Shown: in pieces, positions 10,965 through 21,674 of the stretch
Layout: every line of letters starts with the position of its first letter
Position numbering within the stretch: position 1 is the first letter of the stretch
From: Litsea cubeba
Taxonomy: Eukaryota; Streptophyta; Magnoliopsida; Laurales; Lauraceae
DNA: 64,000 bases
Assembly: GCA_012931725.1 (NCBI GenBank)
Contig: CM022946.1
Coordinates: 80,963,963 to 81,027,962, forward strand
Reading direction: 5' to 3'
Made by a program: the position numbers and the translations under genes
Notes under the pieces: generated by a model
The model's input: the letters and a program-made list of their open reading frames with translations, nothing else
The model's database searches: none
What the model was told of the DNA's origin: nothing

Positions 10965-11095
10965 AAGGCTAAGCAATAACCTCTACAAATATGCTTTTCT
11001 AGGCTAAGCAATAACCTTACAATGTGCTTTTATAGGCTAAGCAATAACCTTTATACAATGCTTTTCTTAGGCTAAGCAATAACCTTAATACATAA
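10965..11095. repeat. Four short tandem repeats in LTR C
   Basis: AGGCTAAGCAATAACCT recurs four times, spaced by about 35 bp with variable A/T spacers starting with TGCTTTT. It lies wholly within solo LTR C. Confidence 0.85.
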
Positions 11096-11934
11096 AAGAT
11101 TTCTCTCAAAGAAAGTGTCTTCACAAAACACTCTTATGAGATTACAATTTAAGCTCTAATAAATTTGCCTCTAAGATAGGCGGATATGAAAGTGAATAAC
11201 AACTCACACAAACACACTAAGAATTACAAAGATGAATGCTAATGAGGTGTGTGTGTGAAAACTTCAATCAAGTTTAAAATTAAGCTCAATCTATTTTATG
11301 CTTAAAGCAATTCAAAAGTTTAATGCTCATAAAAAGATTTGATTGAAGTGTTATGCAAATCACATGTACACAAATACTAACTTGTAAATGATTTATGAAA
11401 ATCAAGATGACACAAGTTGTATGAAATTAATTATGTCTAAACATGTGATGCACATTCAATGTTGTTTTCAAAACAAATTAGTTTAACTAAAGTTCAAATG
11501 AATGAAAACAACAAAGATGATTCAAACAAGTTAATGAAACATGTTTATAAAACAAATCAAAGGTTTTGACAAAACATGATTAACAAAGTTTATTAAAACA
11601 AACTTGGTTTGAATCAAGAAGTAGAATCCAATACAAATAGATCAAAGATTAAATATGATAAGGATTCAAAACATCATTGTTATCATGCTAAAATCATTTA
11701 CCAAAGATTTAAAACTAAGCATATAACAAATGATTAAGAGAGGTAAAGCTTACTTAGTGATTTAACTTCCTTAATCCAAGCTTGAGCTTTACTAATGACC
11801 CCCTTTGATCTCTCTTAGTTCATCCCCTTTTTCTTCTCTTCAAACACCTCAAGAAGGCTTGAGAGTTCCACTTTTATCCACCCACTTTAAATGGGAATGA
11901 ACCCCTTTTTATACTCAAAAAGTTGAGTTCTGCG

Positions 11935-12105
11935 AGTGCCCGGTCGACCCCATAAAAGCCCCGGTCGACCTGGCCTCCAACGGTCATAAAACTGACCGTT
12001 TGAAAAAGAGCCGTTGGCTCTTTCCCGGTCGACCCGCAGTGGGCTCGGTCGACCGGGTCCATGGGCTCGGTCGACCGGCCACACTGCGGGTCGACCAGGT
12101 CCCCT
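11935..12105. repeat. Cluster of GGTCGACC palindromes in LTR C
   Basis: The 8-base palindrome GGTCGACC, or a one-base variant, occurs seven times in 170 bp, often extended to CGGTCGACCGG. The surrounding LTR is AT-rich. CG-rich palindrome arrays are a published feature of Sirevirus LTRs, which supports the lineage call. Confidence 0.85.
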
Positions 12106-13160
12106 GGACCATTTCCCCCAAAAATGCTTATTTTGCATATTTTAAAGTATTTTTCCTTGGGGATTTTTTGGGCCAATAAATCAAGCTTGGAATCATGTTT
12201 TAAATCATTCTAAGCGGCTTAAAAACATGAAACATAAAAAGCCAAAAATCATTTGAAACTTTAAATCATTGGCTAGCTTGATTTGTAAAAATCCTTTTTC
12301 AAATAAAATGCATCCAAGATGAAAACCAAAACATGCATGAAACATATGATTTACAAGGTTTAAAACAATGCATGTGTAAATCAAGATTTCAAGATTTTCT
12401 AAATCAATGCATGTGTGTGAATTCAAATGATGAATAAAATGAATGATGCATCCATCAAATTGCAATAAACAAAAACCTAACACAGCTACGGTAGTTTGTC
12501 TTCTCTTCCTCCCTCTTCATTTCTTCTTCTTGCATGAGCCATTGGAGAAGGGATTCAAGGCCATCTCAAGCAACCAAGCTCACCATCCTCTTCCTCTCTT
12601 CTTCCTCTACATCTTGATCTAAATTTGGTAAGTTTCCCTCAACCCTTTCTTCCCTAATTTCCTTCCTCATTGTTGTAGAGATCTTGCATGTTGATGGATT
12701 CCTCCTTTTCTTCTTCCTTGGTGTTCTTTGGGTGTAGGAGAAGGGTTATTGGAAGTGGTTTGGCTAGGGTGTGAGTGGAGAGTTCTCCTCCTCAACTTCC
12801 CTCTCTAATTTCCATTTCTTTGGTGAAGGCAAGTAGATTTGCTTTATATATTGAGCATGCATGTATTATTATTGCTTCTTGTTAAGTCATTGCTTAGATT
12901 TTCCCTAAATTCCAAGCTTGTCATGGATAATTGGATTACATATGCTAAAATTGGATAAATGGGTTGAATGGACTTTACTTGTATATGGTTTGATGAATGG
13001 AATGGAATGTGGTTTGAGAGAGAGAGCATGGAGGCTCTTTTCATGCAGGTACATGCCTTGGAAAGGCTTAAGAAGGAAGGGAATGGACCCTAGGTGAACG
13101 GGTTTAAAAATCCTTGAAACAGGCCAAATCTGCTTCAGTCCGGGCTCAGCCAGCAAGCAG

Positions 13161-13270
13161 GCTCGCTCTAGCGGGCTTAACCCTCGCTAGAGCGAGCTTT
13201 GCTACTGTTCTGGAGCCCAGACAGAATGTATTCTCGCTATAGCGAGACTTTGGCTCGCTATAGCGAGACT
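13161..13270 (+). repeat. Cluster of TCGCTATAGCGA palindromes in 5' LTR of T
   Basis: Perfect palindromes TCGCTATAGCGA (twice) and the related CTCGCTAGAGCGAG and CTCGCTCTAGCG lie within 110 bp. The same set is at 19762-19870 in the 3' LTR. Confidence 0.85.
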
Positions 13271-14545
13271 GCATTCTGCAGACAGCAACGTCCACTTCAA
13301 ACGGGCATAACTTTTGACCCGTTCGTCGGAATTTGGAGTTCTTTATACCGTTGGAAAGCTCTCGAGACGTAGAATCCAATGATATACTAATCCTAATCAT
13401 CAGAGATTTAAAAAGGAAATAGGTATTGGATCAATAAGCCAAGCCCTTATCTCTTTTTGAAAGGGATTGTAAACCTAGTTTGGACCCTAGGTTGGAACCT
13501 ATTGACCCTATCCTTGCATGACCAATTGGGGGAAATGAAAATGGAGCATGTTTGGCTTGGTGTGCTTCGTTGGTTGTCCGGGACTTCCGTGTATGGTTGT
13601 AACTTGGCCGAATGCATACGGAACTTAGTCAATTGGTGCCCAATAACTTCTGTACACCACGGGCTCACCACACTATGGCATCGTTGACTCTTTCTCCATA
13701 AGCACTCCGTTGGGAATACGTGCGGTACACGATGGACAACTCTTGACCTAGGATTGGCTTGTTCTTCACTCTTGACTCTTGAATCATGTATCCATAGCTT
13801 GTCGTACCTTATACACTCTAATCTTGTATACTTGTATAACTTGTAACTTAACTTATAGAATTAGGATTTGACCGGACATAGAGTGTATCCTTAGGTACCT
13901 TTGTCTTGTATTGATGAACACGTGTGGATAGACTTGAAAAGAGGACTACTCATGGAACTTGGAACTTGACTTGTATCTTGGCTTGACTTTGAGTAGTCCT
14001 TGGCTTGTTATCTTGTACTTGGAAATATATCCACGTGTATTTGTCTTGAAACTTGTGTCGTGTACAAACCATCACCATCATCTTGAATTCATGACCAGCT
14101 GCAGACTGATGATTATAAAGTGGGCCGGATACCGGACACTAGGGTGGGCAGTCGGATTTGGACGGCGTCCATGGCGCGAATAGCTGGGAGCGGGCTCGGA
14201 CCGTGCTGCTATTCCTAGGACCGGGAGCTAGGATCCCCCTAGAGCCAGACTTTGGGTATTCGTAGTCGGCTCGGACGTCACTTATACCCCCGTGAGATGG
14301 CTAGGACATCCTCGGAGTCTCCTCTTGCTTGACATTGCATTTCATGGATGGTTATTCTTGTAATATTGCTAGGATTTATCTTGTCACTTGATTCTTGTAA
14401 CTACTCATGCTTTATGCCTAGCTTGTACCTTGCTATCTTTTAATCATGTACTTGTCTTTATTCTCTTTTGAAACATGTTATGAATAATGTATATTGCTTA
14501 TCTTCTTGCCAACATATTGTTGATCCTTTATTCCATGGTGTGCAG

Positions 14546-14655
14546 AGGACACCTACTACTATTATGCCGACCCGGATGCCGAGGCAATCCCAGAGGATCC
14601 TCAACCGGGGGAGGAGGACGAGGTACGAGAGTGGGGTGCCGATGACGTAGCATAG
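14546..14655 (+). CDS. Short acidic reading frame inside LTR of T (exon-like)
   Basis: After TTTATTCCATGGTGTGCAG, which looks like a splice acceptor, a frame of about 35 codons reads a Tyr run, then ADPDAEAIP and EDPQPGEEDE, and ends VREWGADDVA-stop. The 3' LTR copy (21147-21256) is identical over the frame. The diverged solo LTR S has a similar acidic frame at the same relative place. A good donor (TTGGTAAGTT) lies near 12627, so the segment could be the second exon of an LTR-initiated transcript. No ATG opens the frame, so translation would need the upstream exon. Function is unknown. It may be coincidence, given the short length. Confidence 0.35.
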
Positions 14656-15071
14656 CGTCATCCCTCCAGGCACTAGTGCGCGCTACACGGGGATATCTAT
14701 TGTCGTGCCACCTCTTTTCATCTTTTGGTTTAGATCTTTTGGACTTGTCTATCTTAGTACTGTATATCTTTTGTACCAGGACCTAGGTTTTTGGGATGGT
14801 CCTGATGTTTATAAACTTTATAAGTTTTATCTTTTGAAACTTGAATATATATAATGGAATGAAATCCATACTTGCTTTGATATTCCTACAGATTTAATGT
14901 TGTGATTACCGGACAAGTCCCGTTGATTATTTGTTAATGAGGCTCAACTATACGATCCTCACAGCGGACTTCGATCCTTGGGCATTAAGGGAAAAATCTT
15001 TTTTAATTAGCCCTAAGATTCACACCCCGGATCCGGTTTATTCTCTAATCGGGTTCGGGGCCGTGACAGAG

Positions 15072-15083
15072 TGGTATCAGAGC
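15072..15083 (+). other. Primer-binding site of T (initiator Met tRNA type)
   Basis: TGGTATCAGAGC starts three bases after the LTR end. It is the standard plant LTR-retroelement site complementary to the 3' end of initiator methionine tRNA, where minus-strand synthesis starts. Confidence 0.95.
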
Positions 15084-15238
15084 AATGGATGATTTCTCAG
15101 GGTAAATATTGTAGAAATCATAGGACGCGTGTGAGGATTACCGTTAGCCTAGTGTTTGTAGTATGTTCTATGTTCTTATAGTCTTGTGTTGCTAGTTTTG
15201 GGCTGTATAGGGTCTAACTCATATTTTCTTGCAGTGAC

Positions 15239-15352
15239 ATGGCTAATAGTGGACCATCAGGATCAGGTTCTACACCACCCATAGCGGATGGTCAGTTCCA
15301 GCATTTGCATTGCATTTTGGGTAGGATAGAGAGATGTTACCGTTTGTTCTAG
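15239..15352 (+). pseudogene. Remnant of gag start in T
   Basis: An ATG in the context GTGACATGGC opens 37 codons (MANSGPSGSGSTPP...) that end at TAG. This is the N terminus of a Gag. The sequence then passes, after about 50 bp, into the back half of the protease. The capsid, zinc knuckle and protease active site (several hundred residues in related elements) are thus deleted. Upstream TTTTCTTGCAG resembles a splice acceptor. Confidence 0.65.
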
Positions 15353-15401
15353 TGGTTGCTACCCTAGTAGGTTGATCAGTAGCGTGTGATTTTGTTTATC
15401 C

Positions 15402-16251
15402 TAGGTGCACAGTTCAGATTGGAGGTACTCAGTTGACCACCAATTTGGTTGTGTTGGCGATGTCCGACTTTGATGTTATTCTTGGTATGGACTGGTTAGC
15501 GGCGAACCGCGCGGTGTTGGATTGTTTCAACAAGACCGTAAGGTTACAGGGTGTAGACCGTAGTGTTGCGTTTGTTGGTGCGAAGAAGCCCACCTCCACT
15601 CGGTTGATTTCTGCATTGAAGGCAGACCGCTTGATGAGGAACGGATGTGAGGGTTACATCGCGTTTATCGCGGAGGACAAGCAGTCCAAACCCATAGATG
15701 AGATTCCGGTAGTATGCGAGTTTCCGGATGTTTTTCCGGAGGAGATCCCGGGTTTTCCACCCGTGCGTGAGATAGACTTCACAATAGAGCTACTACCAGG
15801 TACTACACCGATTTCGAAGGCTCCGTACATAATGGCTCCTGCAGAGTTGAAAGAATTGAAGACTCAGTTAGGAGATCTGTTAGATAAGGGCTTCATCAGG
15901 CCAACTGTATCACCATGGGGAGCTCCAATCCTGTTTGTTAAGAAGAAGGACGGGACTATGAGGATGTGCATCGATCATCGACAATTGAACCAAGTGACAG
16001 TCAAGAACAAGTACCCACTTTCGAGAATAGATGAGTTGTTTGATCAGCTACAGGGAGCCCAGTTCTTTTCGAAAATTGATCTACGGTCAGGATACTATCA
16101 GTTACGTGTCAGAGGGGAAGATATTCCTAAGACAGCATTTCGGACTAGATATGGCCACTTTGAGTTTCTAGTGATGCCCTTTGGTTTGACGAATGCACCG
16201 GCAGTGTTCATGGCTCTAATGAACAAGATATTTACTCCTTACCTTGATTAA
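15402..16251 (+). pseudogene. Protease C-terminus and N-terminal reverse transcriptase of T
   Basis: The frame opens inside the aspartic protease: the flap-side block FDVILGMDWLAANRAVLDC is present but the catalytic D(S/T)G is absent. The RT then follows with FPDVFPEEIPGFPPVREIDF, VSPWGAPILFVKKKDG, MCIDHRQLN, KIDLRSGYYQLRV and MPFGLTNAPAVF, all typical of chromovirus RT. A TAA ends it at 16249-16251, two codons before the downstream segment resumes in the same frame. In an intact element this enzyme copies the genomic RNA in the virus-like particle. Confidence 0.93.
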
Positions 16252-16254
16252 TTC

Positions 16255-16515
16255 ATGGTTGTATTCATTGATGATGTATTGGTTTATTCCAAGTCCAAGG
16301 AGGAACACGAGCATCAGTTGAGGACTTCGTTGCAGCTCCTGAGAGATAGCCAGTTGTATGCCAAGCTGAGTAAATGTGAGTTCTGGTTAGAACAAGTGTC
16401 ATTTCTAGGCCATGTGATTTCCAAGGAAGGATTGGCAGTGGATTCCAAGAAGATAGAAGCAGTTGTCAATTGGGGTAGTCCACAAAATGCTGCAGAGATT
16501 CGAAGTTTCCTATGA
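16255..16515 (+). pseudogene. RT catalytic segment of T
   Basis: This segment continues the same frame after the TAA. It starts MVVFIDDVLVYSK, where FIDD is the catalytic Y/F-x-D-D motif, followed by KCEFW and SFLGHVISKEGLAVD, the thumb-side motif of gypsy RT. A TGA at 16513-16515 (SFL-stop-LAGYYRRF) ends the segment where related enzymes have a sense codon; CGA-to-TGA deamination is a simple explanation. Confidence 0.92.
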
Positions 16516-16539
16516 CTTGCAGGCTATTACAGAAGATTC

Positions 16540-17064
16540 GTGAAAGGATTCTCTACTATTGCAGCTTCTCTTACTAAGTTGACTAGAAAGAACATTCCTT
16601 TTGTTTGGACGGAGGAGTGTGAGAAAAGCTTCCAAGAATTGAAGACCAGACTGACCACAGCACCCATTCTTGCTTTACCATCTGGCAGTGGAGGATTTGT
16701 TGTTTACACAGACGCATCAGGAGTTGGTTTGGGTTGTGTTCTCATGCAAAACGACAAGGTGATAGCGTATGGTTCGAGGCAGTTGAAAGAACATGAGAAG
16801 AAATACGCCACCCATAATTTAGAGCTTGCAGCCATTGTACTTGCACTCAAGATGTGGAGACATTACTTATACGGCGAGAAGTTCGAGGTACACTCAGATC
16901 ACAAGAGTTTACAATATCTATTTACACAGAATGAGTTGAACAACAGACATCGGAGATGGATGAAGTACATCAAAGATTATGATTTTCCTATCAAGTACCA
17001 CCCTGGAAGAGTCAACGTGGTAGCAGATGCTCTGAGCAGAAAGTCAGCGTTCAGCGGTGTATAG
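16540..17064 (+). pseudogene. RNase H domain of T
   Basis: The same frame resumes with LAGYYRRFVKGFS, then the RNase H domain: VVYTDASGVGLGCVL (first catalytic Asp), NLELAAIVLALKMWRHYL (catalytic Glu), HSDHKSLQYLF (Asp) and NVVADALSRK (final Asp). This order is complete for gypsy RNase H, which removes RNA from the RNA-DNA hybrid. A TAG ends it at 17062-17064 and the reading then moves to another frame. Confidence 0.92.
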
Positions 17065-17725
17065 TGCCAGAATGGAGATGGATGGAACAGTTTAGAGATT
17101 TAGATGTTGAAGTTTGGCCTATCAGCGAGAGGTGATGATTGCTAGCATGGCAGCATGGGAACCAGAGATAATGAACAGAATCAAAGAATGTCAGAAGGAT
17201 GACCCAGGGTTACAACGCATCATTGAGCACATAGATGACAGGCCTGAGTTCAGACTGATTGGGGGAGCGTTGTATTGCAAGGACCGATTGTGCGTGCCAG
17301 ATGTACGGGACATAAAGATAGAGCTAATGACAGATGCAAACCATACGAGATATTCTATTCATCCGGGCAGCACTAAGATGTATCAGAATTTGAAGAACCA
17401 CTATTGGTGGATGAGTATGAAGAAAGAGATTGCAGAGTTCGTCTCCAAGTGTTACACGTGTCAGGTGATCAAGACCGAACACAAGAAACCTCCTGGTTTA
17501 CTTCATCAGCTAGATATTCCCCAGTGGAAATGGGAGCACATCACTATGGACTTCGTGTCAGGACTGCCACATACCAGGAAAGGGAATGATGCTATATGGG
17601 TGATCGTGGACCGATTGACCAAGTCAGCCCATTTCATACCATTCAAGACCGGTCAGTTTATGAATAAGATGGCCAAGTTGTACAATGATGAGATCGTCAG
17701 ATGCATGGAGTGCCTAAGTCTATAG
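17065..17725 (+). pseudogene. Integrase N-terminal and core part of T
   Basis: This part carries the HHCC zinc motif (IHPGSTKMYQNL, NHYWW, CYTCQ) and the first core Asp in ITMDFVSGLP, then VIVDRLTKSAHFIP. Near 17700 a one-base frameshift moves the reading on to a frame with MHGVPKSIVSD, where the next codon is TGA in place of the usual Arg. The product would therefore stop before the second catalytic Asp region is complete. Integrase inserts the cDNA into chromosomes. Confidence 0.9.
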
Positions 17726-18597
17726 TATCCGATTGAGACACCAAGTTTGTCTCTCGGTTTTGGACTACACTTCAGTCATCCATGGGTACACAGTTGAGAT
17801 TCAGCACAGCTTACCACCCTCAGACGGACGGACAGTCAGAGCGCACTATTCAGACTCTAGAGGATATACTCCGGGCATGTGTGTTGGATTTCAAGAAAGA
17901 TTGGGATGAGAGCTTGCCCCTCTGTGAGTTCTCCTACAACAACAGTTATCATTCTAGCATTGGCATGGCACCGTTCGAGGCTTTGTATGGACACAGATGC
18001 AGGACTCCGGTGTGTTGGGAAGAGGTAGGAGTACAAAGTTTCCATGGACCATCTATGGTTGGTGATTCCAGCGAGAAAGTTAAGGTTGTTCAGATGCGTT
18101 TGAAGGAATCCCGTGACCGTCAGAAGAGCTATGCAGATAAGAGACGGAGGCCATTAGAGTTTCAGGTTGGTGATAAGGTGTTCCTCAAGGTCTCTCCGAT
18201 GCATGGTGTTGTCAGATTCGACCAGAAAGGGAAGCTTTCCAAGAGATATGTGGGGCCGTTTGAGATTCGCACCCGGATTGGCGATGTTGCGTATCGTCTT
18301 GCCTTGCCGCCAGAGTTGTCAGGTGTGCACAACGTGTTCCATGTGTCGATGTTGCGCAAGTACATTCCAGATCCCACCCATGTATTGCCACACGAGCCAC
18401 TGCAGATTCAGTCCGACGCATCTTATGTGGAGCAGCCAGCGCGGATTATAGACACTAAGGAGATAGTTCTGCGGACGAAGACCATTCCATGGGTCAAAGT
18501 TCAGTGGGAGCACCACCGTCCAGAGGAGGCTACGTGGGAACTCAGGGACCAGATCAGGAAAGCCTATCCTCATCTTCTTCCTGAGGAGGTATTTTAG
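17726..18597 (+). pseudogene. Integrase C-terminal part and chromodomain of T
   Basis: This part starts after the frameshift and TGA. It holds STAYHPQTDGQSERTIQTLE with the catalytic Glu, NNSYHSSIGMAPFEALYG, the GPFEI(R) C-terminal DNA-binding block (FEIRTRIGDVAYRLALP), and a terminal chromodomain-like stretch ending EEATWELRDQIRKAYPHL. A C-terminal chromodomain with VKVQW...EEATWE defines chromoviruses. The arrangement and the long LTRs best fit the Tekay/Del lineage. The open frame ends at TAG 18595-18597. Confidence 0.92.
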
Positions 18598-18624
18598 GCA
18601 TTTGGAGGACCAAATGTTCTTTTT

Positions 18625-18636
18625 AGAGGGAAGGGA
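18625..18636 (+). other. Polypurine tract of T
   Basis: AGAGGGAAGGGA sits immediately before the TG of the 3' LTR, as expected for the plus-strand primer. Confidence 0.9.
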
Positions 18637-19761
18637 TGTAAGGTCCCCGACCTTAATAGGGTGATTAATTTCTTAATATTGGCGATTAGCCTAATTAATT
18701 GTGATTTTTGCTAATTAGATTAGTTTAGTGGCTAAGCGAGTTTCTTTTATCATTAGAAAGTGGTTGCGAAGTTTAGTTTGATTCCGAGGGCGATTAGTCT
18801 TAATAGGGGGTTAGGTTGTGATTAATAGGAAAATTGGGTATTTTCCCGAAAAAATTATGTTTTCGCCGAATTTGGGCTCGTTGGAAAGATCTCGTTGCAT
18901 TCGTCATTTTCCGTTCTTGACTCGTCACGATTTGACGCTCCGAAGCCCCTCAATTAAGCACATTTCTCTTAATTCACTCAAAGAGGGCATTTGAGTCATT
19001 TTCCTCTCCACCTCTCTTTATTAAACCATTTAAGCAACTTCCTAGCAACTTCCTTGCATTCATTTCATCCCCATTTCAAGGAGCAGCTACGGTAGTTTGT
19101 CTTCTCTTCCTCCCTCTTCATTTCTTCTTCTTGCATGAGCCATTGGAGAAGGGATTCAAGGCCATCTCAAGCAACCAAGCTCACCATCCTCTTCCTCTCT
19201 TCTTCCTCTACATCTTGATCTAAATTTGGTAAGTTTCCCTCAACCCTTTCTTCCCTAATTTCCTTCCTCATTGTTGTAGAGATCTTGCATGTTGATGGAT
19301 TCCTCCTTTTCTTCTTCCTTGGTGTTCTTTGGGTGTAGGAGAAGGGTTATTGGAAGTGGTTTGGCTAGGGTGTGAGTGGAGAGTTCTCCTCCTCAACTTC
19401 CCTCTCTAATTTCCATTTCTTTGGTGAAGGCAAGTAGATTTGCTTTATATATTGAGCATGCATGTATTATTATTGCTTCTTGTTAAGTCATTGCTTAGAT
19501 TTTCCCTAAATTCCAAGCTTGTCATGGATAATTGGATTACATATGCTAAAATTGGATAAATGGGTTGAATGGACTTTACTTGTATATGGTTTGATGAATG
19601 GAATGGAATGTGGTTTGAGAGAGAGAGCATGGAGGCTCTTTTCATGCAGGTACATGCCTTGGAAAGGCTTAAGAAGGAAGGGAATGGACCCTAGGTGAAC
19701 GGGTTTAAAAATCCTTGAAACAGGCCAAATCTGCTTCAGTCCGGGCTCAGGCAGCAAGCAG

Positions 19762-19870
19762 GCTCGCTCTAGCGGGCTTAACCCTCGCTAGAGCGAGCTT
19801 TGCTACTGTTCTGGAGCCCAGACAGAATGCATTCTCGCTATAGCGAGACTTTGGCTCGCTATAGCGAGAC
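19762..19870 (+). repeat. TCGCTATAGCGA palindrome cluster in 3' LTR of T
   Basis: Same motif set as in the 5' LTR at 13161-13270. All palindromes are intact in both copies. Confidence 0.85.
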
Positions 19871-21146
19871 TGCATTCTGCAGACAGCAACGTCCACTTCA
19901 AACGGGCATAACTTTTGACCCGTTCGTCGGAATTTGGAGTTCTTTATACCGTTGGAAAGCTCTCGAGACGTAGAATCCAATGATATACTAATCCGAATCA
20001 TCAGAGATTGAAAAAGGAAATAGGTATTGGATCAATAAGCCAAGCCCTTATCTCTTTTGGAAAGGGATTGTAAACCTAGTTTGGACCCTAGGTTGGAACC
20101 TATTGACCCTATCCTTGCATGACCAATTGGGGGAAATGAAAATGGAGCATGTTTGGCTTGGTGTGCTTCGTTGGTTGTCCGGGACTTCCGTGTATGGTTG
20201 TAACTTGGCCGAATGCATACGGAACTTAGTCAATTGGTGCCCAATAACTTCTGTACACCACGGGCTCACCACACTATGGCATCGTTGACTCTTTCTCCGT
20301 AAGCACTCCGTTGGAAATACGTGCGGTACACGATGGACAACTCTTGACCTAGGATTGGCTTGTTCTTCACTCTTGACTCTTGAATCATGTATCCATAGCT
20401 TGTCGTACCTTATACACTCTAATCTTGTATACTTGTATAACTTGTAACTTAACTTATAGAATTAGGATTTGACCGGACATAGAGTGTATCCTTAGGTACC
20501 TTTGTCTTGTATTGATGAACACGTGTGGATAGACTTGAAAAGAGGACTACTCATGGAACTTGGAACTTGACTTGTATCTTGGCTTGACTTTGAGTAGTCC
20601 TCGGCTTGTTATCTTGTACTTGGAAATATATCCACGTGTATTTGTCTTGAAACTTGTGTCGTGTACAAACCATCACCATCATCTTGAATTCATGACCAGC
20701 TGCAGACTGATGATTATAAAGTGGGCCGGATACCGGACACTAGGGTGGGCAGTCGGATTTGGACGGCGTCCATGGCGCGAATAGCTGGGAGCGGGCTCGG
20801 ACCGTGCTGCTATTCCTAGGGCCGGGAGCTAGGATCCCCCTAGAGCTAGGCTTTGGGTATTCGTAGTCGGCTCGGACGTCACTTATACCCCCGTGAGATG
20901 GCTAGGACATCCTCGGAGTCTCCTCTTGCTTGACATTGCATTTCATGGATGGTTATTCTTGTAATATTGCTAGGATTTATCTTGTCACTTGATTCTTGTA
21001 ACTACTCATGCTTTATGCCTAGCTTGTACCTTGCTATCTTTTAATCATGTACTTGTCTTTATTCTCTTTTGAAACATGTTATGAATAATGTATATTGCTT
21101 ATCTTCTTGCCAACATATTGTTGATCCTTTATTCCATGGTGTGCAG

Positions 21147-21256
21147 AGGACACCTACTACTATTATGCCGACCCGGATGCCGAGGCAATCCCAGAGGATC
21201 CTCAACCGGGGGAGGAGGACGAGGTACGAGAGTGGGGTGCCGATGACGTAGCATAG
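21147..21256 (+). CDS. Short acidic reading frame inside 3' LTR of T
   Basis: Copy of the frame described at 14546-14655, with no differences. It has an acceptor-like GTGTGCAG directly upstream and a stop (TAG) after GADDVA. The apparent 3' untranslated region that follows ends in AT-rich DNA. Confidence 0.35.
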
Positions 21257-21669
21257 CGTCATCCCTCCAGGCACTAGTGCACGTTACACGGGGATATCTA
21301 TTGTCGTGCCACCTCTTTTCATCTTTTGGTTTAGATCTTTTGGACTTGTCTATCTTAGTACTGTATATCTTTTGTACCAGGACCTAGGTTTTTGGGATGG
21401 TCCTGATGTTTATAAACTTTATAAGTTTTATCTTTTGAAACTTGAATATATATAATGGAATGAAATCCATACTTGCTTTGATATTCCTACAGATTTAATG
21501 TTGTGATTACCGGACAATTCCCGTTGATTATTTGTTAATGAGGCTCAACTATACGATCCTCACAGCGGACTTCGATCCTTGGGCATTAAGGGAAAAATCT
21601 TTTTTAATTAGCCCTAAGATTCACACCCCGGATCCGGTTTATTCTCTAATCGGGTTCGGGGCCGTGATA

Positions 21670-21674
21670 GCTTG
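21670..21674. repeat. Target site duplication GCTTG, right (element T)
   Basis: Second copy of the 5-bp duplication; see 10245-10249. Confidence 0.95.

Larger units (their letters stand above)
10701..12482. repeat. Solo LTR C, Sirevirus-like (Ty1/copia)
   Basis: TGAAAGTCCGGG...CCTAACA is bounded by CAGCT on both sides (10696-10700 and 12483-12487). It is absent from the 3' LTR of T, where GGAGCAGCTACGG is continuous. It is therefore a 1782-bp solo LTR that inserted after T. The CCTAGAGGGGGGGTGAATAGGG block near one end and the TAGTGGTTCGGC...CCTACATCCAC pair are features I associate with Sirevirus LTRs. Strand is left open because no internal region remains. Confidence 0.85.
10250..15068 (+). 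repeat. 5' LTR of element T (contains nested solo LTR C)
   Basis: The LTR starts TGTAAGGTCCCCGACC and ends GGGGCCGTGACA, two bases or so before the PBS. It is 4819 bp here only because a 1782-bp solo LTR and its 5-bp duplication sit inside. The rest matches the 3' LTR (18637-21669) almost base for base. A TATA-like TTTATTAAA lies upstream of the nested insertion (about 10627), so the insertion separates the putative promoter from the leader. The LTR holds a palindrome cluster at 13161-13270 and an acidic reading frame at 14546-14655. Confidence 0.93.
10250..21669 (+). mobile_element. Tekay/Del-like chromovirus element T, gag-deleted
   Basis: A gypsy element bounded by the exact 5-bp duplication GCTTG (10245-10249 and 21670-21674). 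It comprises a 5' LTR with a nested solo LTR, a PBS of initiator-Met tRNA type, a short gag start, a damaged pol with C-terminal chromodomain, a polypurine tract and a 3' LTR. Without the nested LTR the LTRs are 3032 and 3033 bp and differ by about 17 substitutions by eye (about 0.6 percent), so insertion was recent. The internal part is only 3.57 kb: most of gag and the protease active site are gone. It could move only with proteins from another element. Confidence 0.93.
18637..21669 (+). repeat. 3' LTR of element T
   Basis: 3033 bp, TGTAAGG... to ...GCCGTGATA; the last CA has decayed to TA. It is uninterrupted and therefore the best copy for the LTR layout. In order: TATA-like TTTATTAAA near 19018, T/C-rich leader, possible donor near 19225, palindrome cluster 19762-19870, acceptor-like GTGTGCAG ending 21146, acidic frame 21147-21256, and an AT-rich end with ATATATATAATGG. 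Confidence 0.95.

Noticed and set aside
18162..18573. Several minus-strand frames
   Set aside because: Antisense shadows of the integrase and chromodomain region of element T.
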